Assembly (NCBI RefSeq): GCF_001613205.1
Contig: NZ_BDBX01000039.1
Location: 62,001-126,000, forward strand
Source of the DNA: Nocardia sienata NBRC 100364
GTDB taxonomy: Bacteria > Actinomycetota > Actinomycetes > Mycobacteriales > Mycobacteriaceae
Length of the DNA stretch: 64,000 bases
Reading direction: 5' to 3'
A program made the position numbers and the translations under genes. Below, one piece after another: positions 47,508-59,262 of the stretch. Every line of letters begins with the position of its first letter. The first letter of the stretch is position 1. Under the pieces are notes generated by a model that saw only the letters and a list, made by a program, of their open reading frames with translations, did no database searches and was not told the origin of the DNA.

Positions 47508-48110
47508 ATGGATATTCGGCGGATGCTCGCCGACGAGCGCGCCGAGATGACCGCCCTGCTGCGGGAGCTGTCCGAGGCGGAGTGGGACGCGCCCACCCTG
47601 TGCACCGGCTGGCGGGTGCGGGAGCTGGTGGCCCATCTGCGCTACGACAGCATCTCGCTCACCGAGTACGCCGGGATCACGGTGCGTAACCGTTTCTCCA
47701 TCGACGGCGTCAACAACGCCATGGCGGCGATCGGTGCGCGGCGGACGCCGGCGCAGCTGCTGGCGGAGTTCGCCGCGGCTGCGGGGTCGGTATCGCGCTG
47801 GTGGCCCCGGCTGGGTCTGGTCGACCTGTTCGTCCACCAGCAGGACATCCGCCGCCCGCTCGGCCGGCCCCGCGAGATCCCCGCCGACCGGCTGCGCGCC
47901 GTGCTCGACCGGCCCGACCCGTTCGCCCGTCCCGGGCGGTATACGAAGGGGTTACAGTTCGCCGCGACAGATTTCGACTGGGTCAAAGGGTCCGGTCCTG
48001 CGGTACGGGGCCGGGGCGAGGCGCTAGCGTTGGCGATGGTTGGCCGTCCGGTGGTCCTCGACGAACTCGAGGGCGAGGGGGTGGCGGAACTGCGTCGCCG
48101 CTGTAGCTGA
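47508..48110 (+). CDS. maleylpyruvate isomerase-fold (mycothiol-dependent type) protein
   Basis: A 200-residue DinB-like protein of the TIGR03083/MDMPI N-terminal family: MLADERAEMTALLRELSEAEWDAPTLCTGWRVRELVAHL, with the conserved histidine of VAHL, and LVDLFVHQQDIRRPLG carrying a second histidine. Related enzymes use mycothiol and a metal ion; the substrate here is unknown. ATG 47508 follows TATGGT by seven bases, so it is likely leaderless. Confidence 0.88.
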   Translation: MDIRRMLADERAEMTALLRELSEAEWDAPTLCTGWRVRELVAHLRYDSISLTEYAGITVRNRFSIDGVNNAMAAIGARRTPAQLLAEFAAAAGSVSRWWPRLGLVDLFVHQQDIRRPLGRPREIPADRLRAVLDRPDPFARPGRYTKGLQFAATDFDWVKGSGPAVRGRGEALALAMVGRPVVLDELEGEGVAELRRRCS

Positions 48111-48146
48111 ACATCAGAGTTCGCCCCACCGATGGGAGACGCGTAG

Positions 48147-48578
48147 ATGACCGAGTCCGCGCTGTCCGCGATGGGCAGGATGACCGGGGAATGGAAGACG
48201 ACCACGAGCCTGTACCCCGATATCACCGGGCATACGGCGATCGAGTGGATGCCCGACGCACGATTCCTGACGGTCCGCTACACGGTCCCGGATCCGGGGG
48301 TCAGCTGGACCTGGCTCGTCGGCGCGGACGATCTCTACCAGGAGCGCCTCGTCATCCTGCACTACGACCAGTTCGGCGAGCACCGCGTCTACCAGGGTTC
48401 CTTCGACGGACCGCTGTGGCGGGTGTGGCGCGATGCGCCCGGTCATTCCCAGCGGTTCACCGGAAACCTGGACGAGACGGGGACCACATTCCGCGCCACC
48501 TGGGAGCGCTCGGACTCCGAGCTGGATCCGCGCAGCTGGGAGCACTGGCTCGATTTCGTCTACACCCGGATCTCCTGA
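48147..48578 (+). CDS. DUF1579-like small protein
   Basis: A 143-residue protein with the pattern of small lipocalin-like domains: LSAMGRMTGEWKTTTSLYP, ILHYDQFGEHRVYQGSFDG and FRATWERSDSELDPRSWEHWLDFVY. It has no signal peptide. The function is unknown. ATG 48147 follows GGGAG. It may be cotranscribed with the upstream isomerase-fold gene (36-base gap). Confidence 0.65.
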   Translation: MTESALSAMGRMTGEWKTTTSLYPDITGHTAIEWMPDARFLTVRYTVPDPGVSWTWLVGADDLYQERLVILHYDQFGEHRVYQGSFDGPLWRVWRDAPGHSQRFTGNLDETGTTFRATWERSDSELDPRSWEHWLDFVYTRIS

Positions 48579-48615
48579 TCACCGACCGCGCGGATATTCG
48601 GTGGTTGCGGCCCGT

Positions 48616-48621
48616 TAGGCT
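48616..48621 (+). promoter_or_regulatory. hisD promoter -10 box
   Basis: TAGGCT about 55 bases before the hisD ATG, the same hexamer as before priA, pyk and the methyltransferase gene. It implies a 5' leader of about 48 bases for the plus-strand his unit. Confidence 0.45.
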
Positions 48622-48675
48622 TGGAACCGCACCCTGTGCTGAGTACCCAGGCCGGAGACAAGGACCGAAACCACC

Positions 48676-51167
<2,492 letters not shown>

Positions 51168-51187
51168 GCACCGAGACGGAAGTGAGT

Positions 51188-51820
51188 ATGAACCGAACCG
51201 CGCGGGTGGAGCGCACCACCAGGGAATCCAGCATCGTGGTGGAACTGGACCTCGATGGCACCGGCAAGACCGATATCGCCACCGGGGTCCCGTTCTACGA
51301 CCATATGCTCACCGCGCTCGGCACCCACGCCAGTTTCGACCTGACCGTGCGCGCCGACGGCGATATCGAGATCGAGGCGCACCACACCGTCGAGGACACC
51401 GCGATCGTTTTCGGGCAGGCGCTCGGACAGGCGCTCGGCGACAAGAAAGGCATCCGCCGCTTCGGCGACGCCTACATTCCGATGGACGAGACCCTGGCGC
51501 ATGCCGCGGTGGACGTCTCGGGCCGGCCCTACTGTGTGCACACCGGCGAACCCGATCACCTGCTGCACGCCGTCATCCCCGGCGCACCCGTGCGTGGCCG
51601 CAACGATCCCGGCGCGCCGTATTCGACGGTGCTCAACCGGCACGTCTTCGAATCGATCGCCCTCAATGCCCGGATCGCGTTACACGTCCGGGTGCTCTAC
51701 GGCCGCGACCAGCACCATGTGACCGAGGCCGAGTACAAGGCGGTGGCCCGCGCGCTGCGCGCCGCCGTGGAACCCGATCCGCGCGTCCAGGGTGTGCCCT
51801 CGACGAAGGGAGCGCTATGA
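51188..51820 (+). CDS. hisB: imidazoleglycerol-phosphate dehydratase
   Basis: A 210-residue monofunctional IGPD. The duplicated metal-binding motifs are [15 protein letters not shown] and [15 protein letters not shown]; other signatures are [18 protein letters not shown] and [12 protein letters not shown]. There is no phosphatase domain, so histidinol-phosphatase activity must come from elsewhere, for instance the impA product. ATG 51188 follows GACGGAAGTGAGT. Confidence 0.97.
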   Translation: MNRTARVERTTRESSIVVELDLDGTGKTDIATGVPFYDHMLTALGTHASFDLTVRADGDIEIEAHHTVEDTAIVFGQALGQALGDKKGIRRFGDAYIPMDETLAHAAVDVSGRPYCVHTGEPDHLLHAVIPGAPVRGRNDPGAPYSTVLNRHVFESIALNARIALHVRVLYGRDQHHVTEAEYKAVARALRAAVEPDPRVQGVPSTKGAL

Positions 51821-52449
51821 CGTCGGTGGTTCTGTTGGATTACGGGTCGGGCAATCTGCATTCGGCCGAGCGGGCGCTGGTGCGCGCCGGTGCGCAGGTG
51901 GAGGTGACCGCCGATCCCGAGGCCGCGCTCGCCGCCGACGGCCTGGTGGTCCCCGGTGTCGGGGCCTTCGCCGCCTGTATGGCCGGTCTGCGCGAGGTGC
52001 GCGGGGAACGGATCATCGGGCAGCGTCTGGCCGGTGGGCGGCCGGTACTGGGTATCTGTGTGGGGATGCAGATCCTGTTCGACCGGGGTGTGGAGTTCGG
52101 TGTGGAAACCGAGGGGTGCGGGGAATGGCCCGGCACCGTCGACAAATTGGACGCGCCGGTGCTTCCGCATATGGGCTGGAACACCGTCACCGCGCCGGCC
52201 GACAGCGTGCTCTTCGCGGGTATGGATCCCACCACCCGCTTCTATTTCGTGCACACCTACGCCGCCCGCAGCTGGGAGCTGCCTCCCAGCGACCACCTCG
52301 CCGCTCCCGGACTGACCTGGTGCGAGTACGGCACCGGCCGGTTCCTGGCCGCGGTGGAGAACGGCGCGCTCTCGGCGACGCAGTTCCATCCGGAGAAGTC
52401 GGGTGACGCCGGGGCGCAGCTGCTGTCCAACTGGGTGAAATCGCTCTGA
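51817..52449 (+). CDS. hisH: imidazole glycerol phosphate synthase glutaminase subunit
   Basis: HisH hydrolyses glutamine and passes ammonia to HisF. The 210-residue class I glutaminase shows [16 protein letters not shown], the oxyanion strand [10 protein letters not shown], the nucleophilic Cys81 in [11 protein letters not shown], and the His/Glu pair in [14 protein letters not shown] 51817 overlaps the hisB stop as ATGA. It is the last gene of the plus-strand unit, so HisF and HisH are made from separate transcripts here. Confidence 0.97.
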   Translation: MTSVVLLDYGSGNLHSAERALVRAGAQVEVTADPEAALAADGLVVPGVGAFAACMAGLREVRGERIIGQRLAGGRPVLGICVGMQILFDRGVEFGVETEGCGEWPGTVDKLDAPVLPHMGWNTVTAPADSVLFAGMDPTTRFYFVHTYAARSWELPPSDHLAAPGLTWCEYGTGRFLAAVENGALSATQFHPEKSGDAGAQLLSNWVKSL

Positions 52450-52463
52450 TCGCTACAACTCCG

Positions 52464-53438
52464 CTACGCGGCGCATTTGGCGTCGGGCGGCGGCGGGGGC
52501 GCGGCCACGACGCCGCGGGCGACATCGACCACGTAGTCGCGGTTACCGTCGAGTGGCTCGGTCCCGAGCGCGAGCCGCTCCACCACACAACCCGCCTCGA
52601 ACAGGGCCGGCCCGACATTGTGGCGGCCCGGTTCGACCGCTCCGTTCAGGGTGCGCCCGCTCACGATCGAGTACAGCGTGCTGGGTTTGCCGGCGAGCAT
52701 CAGCGCGGCCCGCATCTGGGTACTGGCCGCGAATGGCACCACCTCGTCGGCGGTTCCGTGGATGAGGAAGGCATGCCGGATACCCATCCGGCCGGCCTGT
52801 AGCGCCGGCGACCGTTCCGCGTAGGCGAGCGGGCACGCCAGGGGGACACAGCCACCCGCGTCCCGCTGGATCTGTGCCTGCAGCGCGGGGTAGTCCGAGG
52901 CGGGCCCCGCCCAGTGCGTGGCCAGATCGGACGGGCCGAAGGTGTCGACCCAGTAGTCGAACAGTCCGGCCGGGCCGTAGGCGGCGGCCAGGCCGGAGGT
53001 CATCGCACCCTGGCTCCAGCCCCACAGGATGGTGCGCGCGACGCCGGGATGTGAGCCCTTGTACCACTGGGTCGCGGCGACCAGGTCCTGCCATCCGGCC
53101 CACAGGTTCCACTCACCGGTGGGCCACCGGGCACTGCCCCGCATATCCATGGACAGGACCGGAGTCCCGGTCCGCGCGGCGATCGCGGTGACGTACTCGG
53201 CATACTGGGCGGCCGAACCCTTGTGCCCGTGCGCCGCGACGATCAACGCGTTCCCGACCGCGCAGCCGTGCGGTTCGTAGATGAGGCCGGTGGCCTGCTC
53301 GCCGTCGACCGGAAGTGAGACCGGCCGGGCCTGGACCGAGCACGCCTGGGTCGCGCCGGCGGGTGCGGCGGCCGGCAGCGTCGCCGTCAACGCCGTCAAC
53401 AGCACCCCGGTCAGGAAGCTCATCACGCGTCTGCTCAT
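52464..53438 (-). CDS. secreted alpha/beta hydrolase
   Basis: A 324-residue exported hydrolase. The signal peptide covers about residues 1-29 (MSRRVMSFLTGVLLTALTAT). The nucleophile elbow is GWSQG with Ser142, the acid is in HGTADEVVP and the histidine in GRHNVGP. The oxyanion strand is ALIVAAHGHKG. An acidic and proline-rich end (AAPPPPPDAKCAA) closes it. It may act on cell-envelope esters or exogenous substrates. ATG 53438 gives the best signal peptide. It converges on hisH with a 14-base gap. Confidence 0.85.
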   Translation of the reverse strand: MSRRVMSFLTGVLLTALTATLPAAAPAGATQACSVQARPVSLPVDGEQATGLIYEPHGCAVGNALIVAAHGHKGSAAQYAEYVTAIAARTGTPVLSMDMRGSARWPTGEWNLWAGWQDLVAATQWYKGSHPGVARTILWGWSQGAMTSGLAAAYGPAGLFDYWVDTFGPSDLATHWAGPASDYPALQAQIQRDAGGCVPLACPLAYAERSPALQAGRMGIRHAFLIHGTADEVVPFAASTQMRAALMLAGKPSTLYSIVSGRTLNGAVEPGRHNVGPALFEAGCVVERLALGTEPLDGNRDYVVDVARGVVAAPPPPPDAKCAA

Positions 53439-53527
53439 CCTTCGAATATTCCACGGCGCGGCACACATTCGCCGCAACCGCGCCGCGACCGGCCGGGATG
53501 TCGGATCTCGCCGCTAGCATCCGGGCC

Positions 53528-54706
53528 ATGTATTCGATCAGTACTGCGCAGCGCCGTGCCCGGATCGGCGTCCGGCACCGGCTCGCCGCTGCGCACCGCG
53601 GCGCCGATCCGGCCGAGATCGCGCGGTCGCTGGTGGTGCTGCACGCCACCGACCCGGCCACCGTGCACCTGTCCGTGGCGGCGCGCGGTCACGACCTCGG
53701 CCCGGCGCAGGTGGAGCGGGCGCTGTACGAGGACAGGTCGCTGGTGCGCATGCTGGCCATGCGGCGCACCATGTTCGTCGCGCCGGTCGACCTGGTGCCC
53801 GTGCTCCATGCCTCCTGCGGTGCCGATCTGGCGGTCAAACAGCGCCGCACCTATGCGCGGTATCTGGAACAGGCGGGTATCGGCGAGGGTGACGCGGCCG
53901 GCTGGCTCGACGATGTCGCCGATCGCACGCACCGAGCCCTGCTGGCCCGGGGCAGTGCGACCGGAGCCCAGCTGAGCAAGGACGTGCCCGAACTGCGTAC
54001 ACAGATCAATACCGCGCCGGAGAAGTCGTATTCACGGCCGACGAGTATCACCAGCTGGGTGCTGGTGCTGCTCGGGACCGAGGGCCGGATCGTGCGGGCC
54101 CGGCCGAACGGCACCTGGTCGAGCAGCCAGTACTCCTGGGCGCCGGTGGAATCCTGGCTGTCCGGGCCACTTGCCGGACCCGGAATCGACCAAGCCCGTA
54201 CCGAATTGGTCCGGGCCTGGTTGCGCGCGTTCGGCCCGGCGCCCATCGGCGATATCAAATGGTGGACCGGTTGGACACTGGGTCAGGTCCGCAAGGCGTT
54301 GGCGGGGCTGGAGACCGTAGCGGTCGAGTTGGACGGCGGCACCGGCGTACTCCTGGCCGACGACCTCGAACCGGTGGCCGATCCGTCGCCGTGGGCCGCA
54401 CTGCTACCCGCGCTGGATCCGACTCCGATGGGCTGGCAGTCGCGCGCCTGGTATCTGGGTGAACATCGGCCTCGGCTCTTCGACCGCAACGGCAATATCG
54501 GGCCGACCATCTGGTACGACGGCCGGATCGTCGGCGGCTGGGCCCAGCGCAAGGACGGCGAGATCGTGACACGGCTGCTGGAGGATATCGGCGCGGACGC
54601 CACCGCGTTGGTCGACGCGGAGGCCGAACGCGCCGCCGGCTGGTTCGGTGAGATGCGCCCGATCCCGCGGTTCCGCACCCCGCTGGAGCGGGAACTCACC
54701 GCATGA
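53528..54706 (+). CDS. winged-helix DNA-binding protein, YcaQ/AlkZ-like (HTH_42)
   Basis: A 392-residue protein of the HTH_42 family (formerly DUF1006), which includes the DNA glycosylases AlkZ and YcaQ that unhook bulky or cross-linking alkyl adducts. It shows STAQRRARIGVRHRL, VVLHATDPATVHLSVAARG, RSLVRMLAMRRTMFVAP and repeated winged-helix segments. Whether the catalytic motif of AlkZ is kept could not be confirmed by eye. ATG 53528 follows TAGCAT by seven bases, a leaderless start. Members are often found near natural-product clusters as resistance proteins, which is notable given the neighbouring polyketide genes. Confidence 0.82.
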   Translation: MYSISTAQRRARIGVRHRLAAAHRGADPAEIARSLVVLHATDPATVHLSVAARGHDLGPAQVERALYEDRSLVRMLAMRRTMFVAPVDLVPVLHASCGADLAVKQRRTYARYLEQAGIGEGDAAGWLDDVADRTHRALLARGSATGAQLSKDVPELRTQINTAPEKSYSRPTSITSWVLVLLGTEGRIVRARPNGTWSSSQYSWAPVESWLSGPLAGPGIDQARTELVRAWLRAFGPAPIGDIKWWTGWTLGQVRKALAGLETVAVELDGGTGVLLADDLEPVADPSPWAALLPALDPTPMGWQSRAWYLGEHRPRLFDRNGNIGPTIWYDGRIVGGWAQRKDGEIVTRLLEDIGADATALVDAEAERAAGWFGEMRPIPRFRTPLERELTA

Positions 54707-54868
54707 GAGCGGGCGCTCTACCGAATTGCACTGTCCGATACGCGAATCCGCGCCTTTCGGGAAGCCGACGGTGACGCGTTGCGGCTGCTGTTCGTTACCC
54801 GGTCCGCGGTACCGGGGCGAGCGGGAGCGCACCGTGGTCCGCGACTGCTGATTTCGCGGGGCCCTCCG

Positions 54869-57800
54869 TCACCCCGGGAGTGAGCCGCCGGAAGCGGTCG
54901 ACCAGCTGCCACTGGCCACGGCGGCGAGTTCGGTCCGCGACGAGACGCCGAGTCTGGTGTAGAGGCGAGTGAGGTGGGCCTCGACGGTTTTCTCGCTGAG
55001 GTGGAGTTCTTCGGAGATCTGTTTGTTGGTCCGGCCGAGCACCACACGAGACACGATCTCGGTCTGTCGCTCGGTCAGGTCGCCGAGCCGATCCGTGGTC
55101 GCCGGCGGCCGGTCGCGGCGCCGCGAGGGCCGACGTCCACCCACCCGATGCAAGCCCAGCCGGGCCCGTTCGGCCAGCCGCGCCGCACCGCAGATCTCCG
55201 CGGTGCTCAACGCGCTGTCGAACTCCCGCTCGGCGGCGGCCTCGTCGTAGCCCGACAGCGCGTGCCCGAGCAGCAGCCTCGCCCGAGCGGCCTCCACCGG
55301 GGTTCCGGCCGCCTCGTAGGCGGCGACGGACTGTTCGGCGGTGATGCGGGCAGCGGCGTCGTCTCCGCAGTGCAGCTGAATTCTGGCCCGGCAGTATTTG
55401 GCATCCCCGGCGCGCATGGACAACATCGGCATCGCGCCGACAATGCTCTCGACCTGGCGCGTGGTCTGCTCGGCGGCGTCGACACGTCCGAGTGCGAGTT
55501 CACTGTCGACGAGATAGCGGTAGAAGTACGGCATCGTGGTCGGGAACATCGGCGGCTGCTCGTGTCCCCCGGCGACGGTGAGCAGTTCGCGGCGGCCGTG
55601 GCGGTAGCGGCCCGCTTCGATGAGCGCGGCCCCGTGGACCAGCGGAGCATGCCAGGCGAACAGCGCGTTCGGCGCCTGCGCGTTCACCCGGACGGCCAGC
55701 GCCCCGGAGGCGAGAGAATCGGCTATCCGGCCCAACAGCATCAGCAGCCAGCAGCGGGTCGCCTCGGTCAATGCCACCATCGGCGAATTGCCGAGCAACA
55801 GAGCGCTTTCCACAGCACTCGCGGCGGCCGAGAGCCCGGCCTCCAACCGGCCCTGCATGAGAAAGGCGAGTGCGCGCAGATGCTGGAGTTCCACCAGATG
55901 TCTGCCGTGTCCGGTATCCCGGGAGAGCCGGATACCGCGCGCCGCGTGCGCGGCCGCGGACGCGAACCGCTCCAGCGATACCTCGGCGTACACCACATTG
56001 GTGAGCCCGTCCAGCAGGTCGGGTGCGACCTCGGTGTCGGTCAGCGCGTCCAGCGCCGAAGCGGCCTCATCGAGGCGGGCCGATGCCTGCACGAGCGAGT
56101 CCCCGCACTGCAGGGTGCCCATATAGGCATCGGCCGCGGTCGCGGCCAGATACAACCGCTGGTCGGCGCAGTCCTGCGCGCCGCTGCGCACCTGCCGGGT
56201 TACGCGGGCCGCTTCGTCCCAATCCCGCATCATCAAATGGTTCTTGGCCAGCTCGAGCTGCAGCGCGCCCGCCGTGAGACTGCCCGCAGGGGTCAGCGAC
56301 AATGCCGCGGTCAGCAGCCGCCCGCCTTCGGTGGCGTTGCCGAGACCCTGCTCGGTCAGCGCGATCCGAGTCAGCACACCGGCTCGGTCGGTGACGGCCT
56401 CCGCGGGAATGAGGTCGAGCGCGCGTCGCAGCACCTCGCTGCATTCGCCGAGCCGGCCGGTCGCGTTCAACGCGTCGGCGAGCGAAAGCGACAGTGAGAG
56501 CCGCTGTCGGGCCGGTGCGTCGTCGCTCAGCAGCCGCAGCGCCGCCCGGAACCAGCGTGCCGCGGCAACCGGGGCCCGGGGTGCCACCGCCACGCCCGTC
56601 TCGGTGAGCAGGGTGATCGCCTGTTCGTCGCCGACCGTGGCACAGCGCTCCCAGTGGTGGGCGCGCACCGCCAGTGCCGCACCGCGCCGGGCCAGCGCTG
56701 TCGCCGCGCGGCGATGGGCCTGGGTGCGCCATCCGTAGCCCGCGGCCTCGTAGACGGCGAGGCGGACGATGGGATGCCGGAACACCAGCCGGCCCGGTGT
56801 CGCCGACCCGTGCACGATGCCGGTCTCCACCACTTCGTTGGTCGCACGCCGAGCCTGCGCTGGGGTCAGTTCGCTTATCTCGACAGCGAGATCCCATTCG
56901 ACGGAACCACCGGCTACGGCCGCGGCGTGCAGCAGCCGACGGGCATCGGGGGACAATGCGCGGATCTCCTGGGCCAGTGCCACCCGGATCGCGGCGGGAA
57001 CCTCGAGCGGGCCGGTGCCGCCATCGCCGGCCGCCGCGGCCGCCGATCGCCGCCAGACACGGGCCAGTTCCTGGAGATAGAAGGGATTACCGCCGCACTG
57101 ATCGTGCAATTGTGTCAGTTCGCCGTCGTCCAGATCTTCGCCGTGGACGAGTTCGGCGGTTTCGCCCAGCGACAACGCCCCGAGTTCCAGCACGGTGAGG
57201 GTGCGGTCGTAGGCGGCGCGGTACAGGGCCGCGGACGCGATATCGGGAAGCGACGGACGGCGATGGGCCAGCAGCAACATCAGCCCGGGCGACCGGTGCC
57301 GCAACAGATGCACGACCACTTCGACGGAGGCGTGATCGGCCCACTGCACATCGTCGAGCACCAGCAACACCGGCCGCCGGGCAGCGAGCCGATGCAGTAC
57401 CGACCGAATGGCGTGATGACAGCGATGCCGCTCTACCTGCAGGGTGGTCGCCAAGGGCCCCGCCCATGCCGCCAGCGATGGCAGCAGCCGGCCGAGTTCG
57501 GCCAGGCTGTCGCGGCCGAGGGCGGTGAGATCGGCGCGGCGCAGCGCGCTCAGCGGTTCGTCGAGGGCGTCGATCACGGCCGCGTAGGGAATCTCGTGCT
57601 CGAGTTCGGTGCCACCCCCATACATCACCTGGAAGCCCAGCTCCGCGGCCCGGTCGGCGGCTTCCCGTAGCAACCGGGTCTTTCCGATACCCGGTTCGCC
57701 GGTGATCAGGATCGCCGCGTCGGCTCCCTGCCGGGTGGCGAGCAACGCCGCCTGGATCTCCTGCAGTTCCGCCGTCCTGCCCACCAAGGACAGGCCATCT

Positions 57801-57889
57801 CGTCCCGGTGACATCACCGATTCGCTACCTCCGGGCCCAGCGGCCCGGTTCGCCGATCTCTCCGGGCCTTGGCCGAGGATGGTAGCCAC
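54869..57889 (-). CDS. LuxR-family transcriptional regulator with AAA ATPase (LAL type)
   Basis: A 1006-residue large ATP-binding LuxR regulator. The N-terminal ATPase has Walker A GEPGIGKT (about residues 64-71) and Walker B VLLVLDDVQWAD; the middle is a helical, TPR-like region; the C-terminal LuxR helix-turn-helix is LTERQTEIVSRVVLGRTNKQISEELHLSEKTVEAHLTRL. Such proteins often activate antibiotic or polyketide clusters. GTG 57889 follows GAAGGA at the proper distance. It is divergent from the type III polyketide synthase, and a perfect palindrome lies in the shared promoter region. Confidence 0.93.
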   Translation of the reverse strand: MATILGQGPERSANRAAGPGGSESVMSPGRDGLSLVGRTAELQEIQAALLATRQGADAAILITGEPGIGKTRLLREAADRAAELGFQVMYGGGTELEHEIPYAAVIDALDEPLSALRRADLTALGRDSLAELGRLLPSLAAWAGPLATTLQVERHRCHHAIRSVLHRLAARRPVLLVLDDVQWADHASVEVVVHLLRHRSPGLMLLLAHRRPSLPDIASAALYRAAYDRTLTVLELGALSLGETAELVHGEDLDDGELTQLHDQCGGNPFYLQELARVWRRSAAAAAGDGGTGPLEVPAAIRVALAQEIRALSPDARRLLHAAAVAGGSVEWDLAVEISELTPAQARRATNEVVETGIVHGSATPGRLVFRHPIVRLAVYEAAGYGWRTQAHRRAATALARRGAALAVRAHHWERCATVGDEQAITLLTETGVAVAPRAPVAAARWFRAALRLLSDDAPARQRLSLSLSLADALNATGRLGECSEVLRRALDLIPAEAVTDRAGVLTRIALTEQGLGNATEGGRLLTAALSLTPAGSLTAGALQLELAKNHLMMRDWDEAARVTRQVRSGAQDCADQRLYLAATAADAYMGTLQCGDSLVQASARLDEAASALDALTDTEVAPDLLDGLTNVVYAEVSLERFASAAAHAARGIRLSRDTGHGRHLVELQHLRALAFLMQGRLEAGLSAAASAVESALLLGNSPMVALTEATRCWLLMLLGRIADSLASGALAVRVNAQAPNALFAWHAPLVHGAALIEAGRYRHGRRELLTVAGGHEQPPMFPTTMPYFYRYLVDSELALGRVDAAEQTTRQVESIVGAMPMLSMRAGDAKYCRARIQLHCGDDAAARITAEQSVAAYEAAGTPVEAARARLLLGHALSGYDEAAAEREFDSALSTAEICGAARLAERARLGLHRVGGRRPSRRRDRPPATTDRLGDLTERQTEIVSRVVLGRTNKQISEELHLSEKTVEAHLTRLYTRLGVSSRTELAAVASGSWSTASGGSLPG

Positions 57890-57937
57890 CCCGAGTCCTT
57901 CTGTCGCGCTGAGTTTCTCGTCCCCGCATACCCGAAT

Positions 57938-57953
57938 GTAGGGATCTCCCTAC
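57938..57953. promoter_or_regulatory. 7-2-7 palindrome between regulator and polyketide synthase
   Basis: GTAGGGA-TC-TCCCTAC is a perfect inverted repeat, 49 bases before the LuxR-regulator start and 104 bases before the synthase start. The form agrees at 13 of 16 positions with the consensus I recall for the PAS-LuxR regulator PimM (CTVGGGAWWTCCCBAG). It is the likely binding site of the adjacent regulator. Confidence 0.65.
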
Positions 57954-58057
57954 TGTCCGGGGGTCCGCGGTGTCGGTGATCCTTGGTTCGGCAGCGTCGC
58001 CGGCACGAGAACCCGTGGCCGACGGCGACGCGCCGGAGCAGAGATTGGACGCACTCA

Positions 58058-59227
58058 GTGAATCCGCCCGTCAGGCATCCCCGAGTATCGGTCCCGGTGG
58101 TGACCGTTCCGCCACATGCGATACCGCACACCGAACTCGTCGCGGCTGTGCGCGACCGGTACGAGCGGGTGTTCCCGCCCGGCAGCCCGCGGGCCCACGC
58201 GGTGGAGCGTGCCCTCACCATGGCCGGCCGGCTCGCCATCGAGGTGCATCCGATGCACCTGCGCACCGAGGAGATCATGGGTATGCGGGGGTTCGCGGCC
58301 CGCAATGCCGCTGCCTGGGACGCATTCCACGCCTACGCGGTGCCCGCCGCGTGGGCAGCGCTGGATTCGGTGGGCCGCAGCGGCACCGATATCGATGTGG
58401 TGATCCTCGAGTCGTCCACGCTGATGTCGATGCCGTCCCCGATCAGCGCGCTGACGCAGGCCTTGGGGCTGCGCCGGGACTGCGCCGCGCTGCCGGTGGC
58501 AGGGATGGGTTGCCGGGGCGGCGCGCACGCGATCACGCTGGCGCACACGTGGCTGCGGGCCCACCCCGGCGACACGGTCCTGATCGTCACCGCCGATACC
58601 GCGTCGCCGCATTTCCATGTCGAAACAGAGCTGGACGAAGCCGGGCTGGTCGGCAATATCGTGTCCAGCACGCTGTTCTCCGACGCCGCGGCAGCCGCTG
58701 TCGTGTCCGCCTCGCTCGAGGAGGGCATAGAGCTGCTCGATATCGCCCGCTACGAGGTGCCCGGCACCTCGGACGCCATCACCTGGGTCGTCACCGACGA
58801 GGGGCCGCGGTTCCGGCTCACCACCGACGCGGTGCGTTCCATCCCGGCCGTGGCACCCACACTGCGGGCGCTGCTGGGCAGGCAAGGGTGGGCCGCGGCG
58901 GATCTGGCCGTCTGTGCCCTGCACGCGGGCGGCAACAACATCATCCGGGATGTCCAGCAGACCCTTGGTCTCGACGCCCACCAGGTCGCCCCGGCGTGGC
59001 AGTCGCTGACCCGCGGCAACCTCATGTCCTCGGCCGTGCTGGACGCGATCGCGCTGATCGCGGCGGATCCGGCGCTGCGCCCGGCACGGGGTGCTCCGCT
59101 GCTGGGCGCCGGGTTCGGCCCCGGCTTCGGTACCGACGCGTTCGTCGGCCGGGCCCTGCTGCCCGCGGCCCGGCCGGACGCGGTGGACCGCACGACAGTG
59201 GTGCGCGGTGACGTCGTGGTCGGCTGA
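58058..59227 (+). CDS. type III polyketide synthase
   Basis: A 389-residue chalcone/stilbene-synthase-family enzyme that extends a CoA starter with malonyl units and cyclises the product. The catalytic triad is Cys152 in VAGMGCRGG, His289 in LHAGGNNII and Asn321 in TRGNLMSSAV; the C-terminal cyclisation loop GAGFGPGFGTDAF is present. GTG 58058 gives the normal length for the family; codons back to 57983 are open but arginine-rich. The product class (alkylresorcylic acid, pyrone or a naphthalene) cannot be read by eye. It is followed after 35 bases by a decarboxylase-like gene. Confidence 0.93.
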   Translation: MNPPVRHPRVSVPVVTVPPHAIPHTELVAAVRDRYERVFPPGSPRAHAVERALTMAGRLAIEVHPMHLRTEEIMGMRGFAARNAAAWDAFHAYAVPAAWAALDSVGRSGTDIDVVILESSTLMSMPSPISALTQALGLRRDCAALPVAGMGCRGGAHAITLAHTWLRAHPGDTVLIVTADTASPHFHVETELDEAGLVGNIVSSTLFSDAAAAAVVSASLEEGIELLDIARYEVPGTSDAITWVVTDEGPRFRLTTDAVRSIPAVAPTLRALLGRQGWAAADLAVCALHAGGNNIIRDVQQTLGLDAHQVAPAWQSLTRGNLMSSAVLDAIALIAADPALRPARGAPLLGAGFGPGFGTDAFVGRALLPAARPDAVDRTTVVRGDVVVG

Positions 59228-59262
59228 CCGCGGAAACCGCGGATCGAAAAGAGAGGAAAGTC

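Noticed and set aside
54708-54760. Minus-strand stretch resembling a tRNA D-arm (GGTAGAGCGCCCGCTC)
   Set aside because: No acceptor stem, T arm or proper anticodon stem can be built around it; the 54707-54868 gap otherwise holds nothing I can support.
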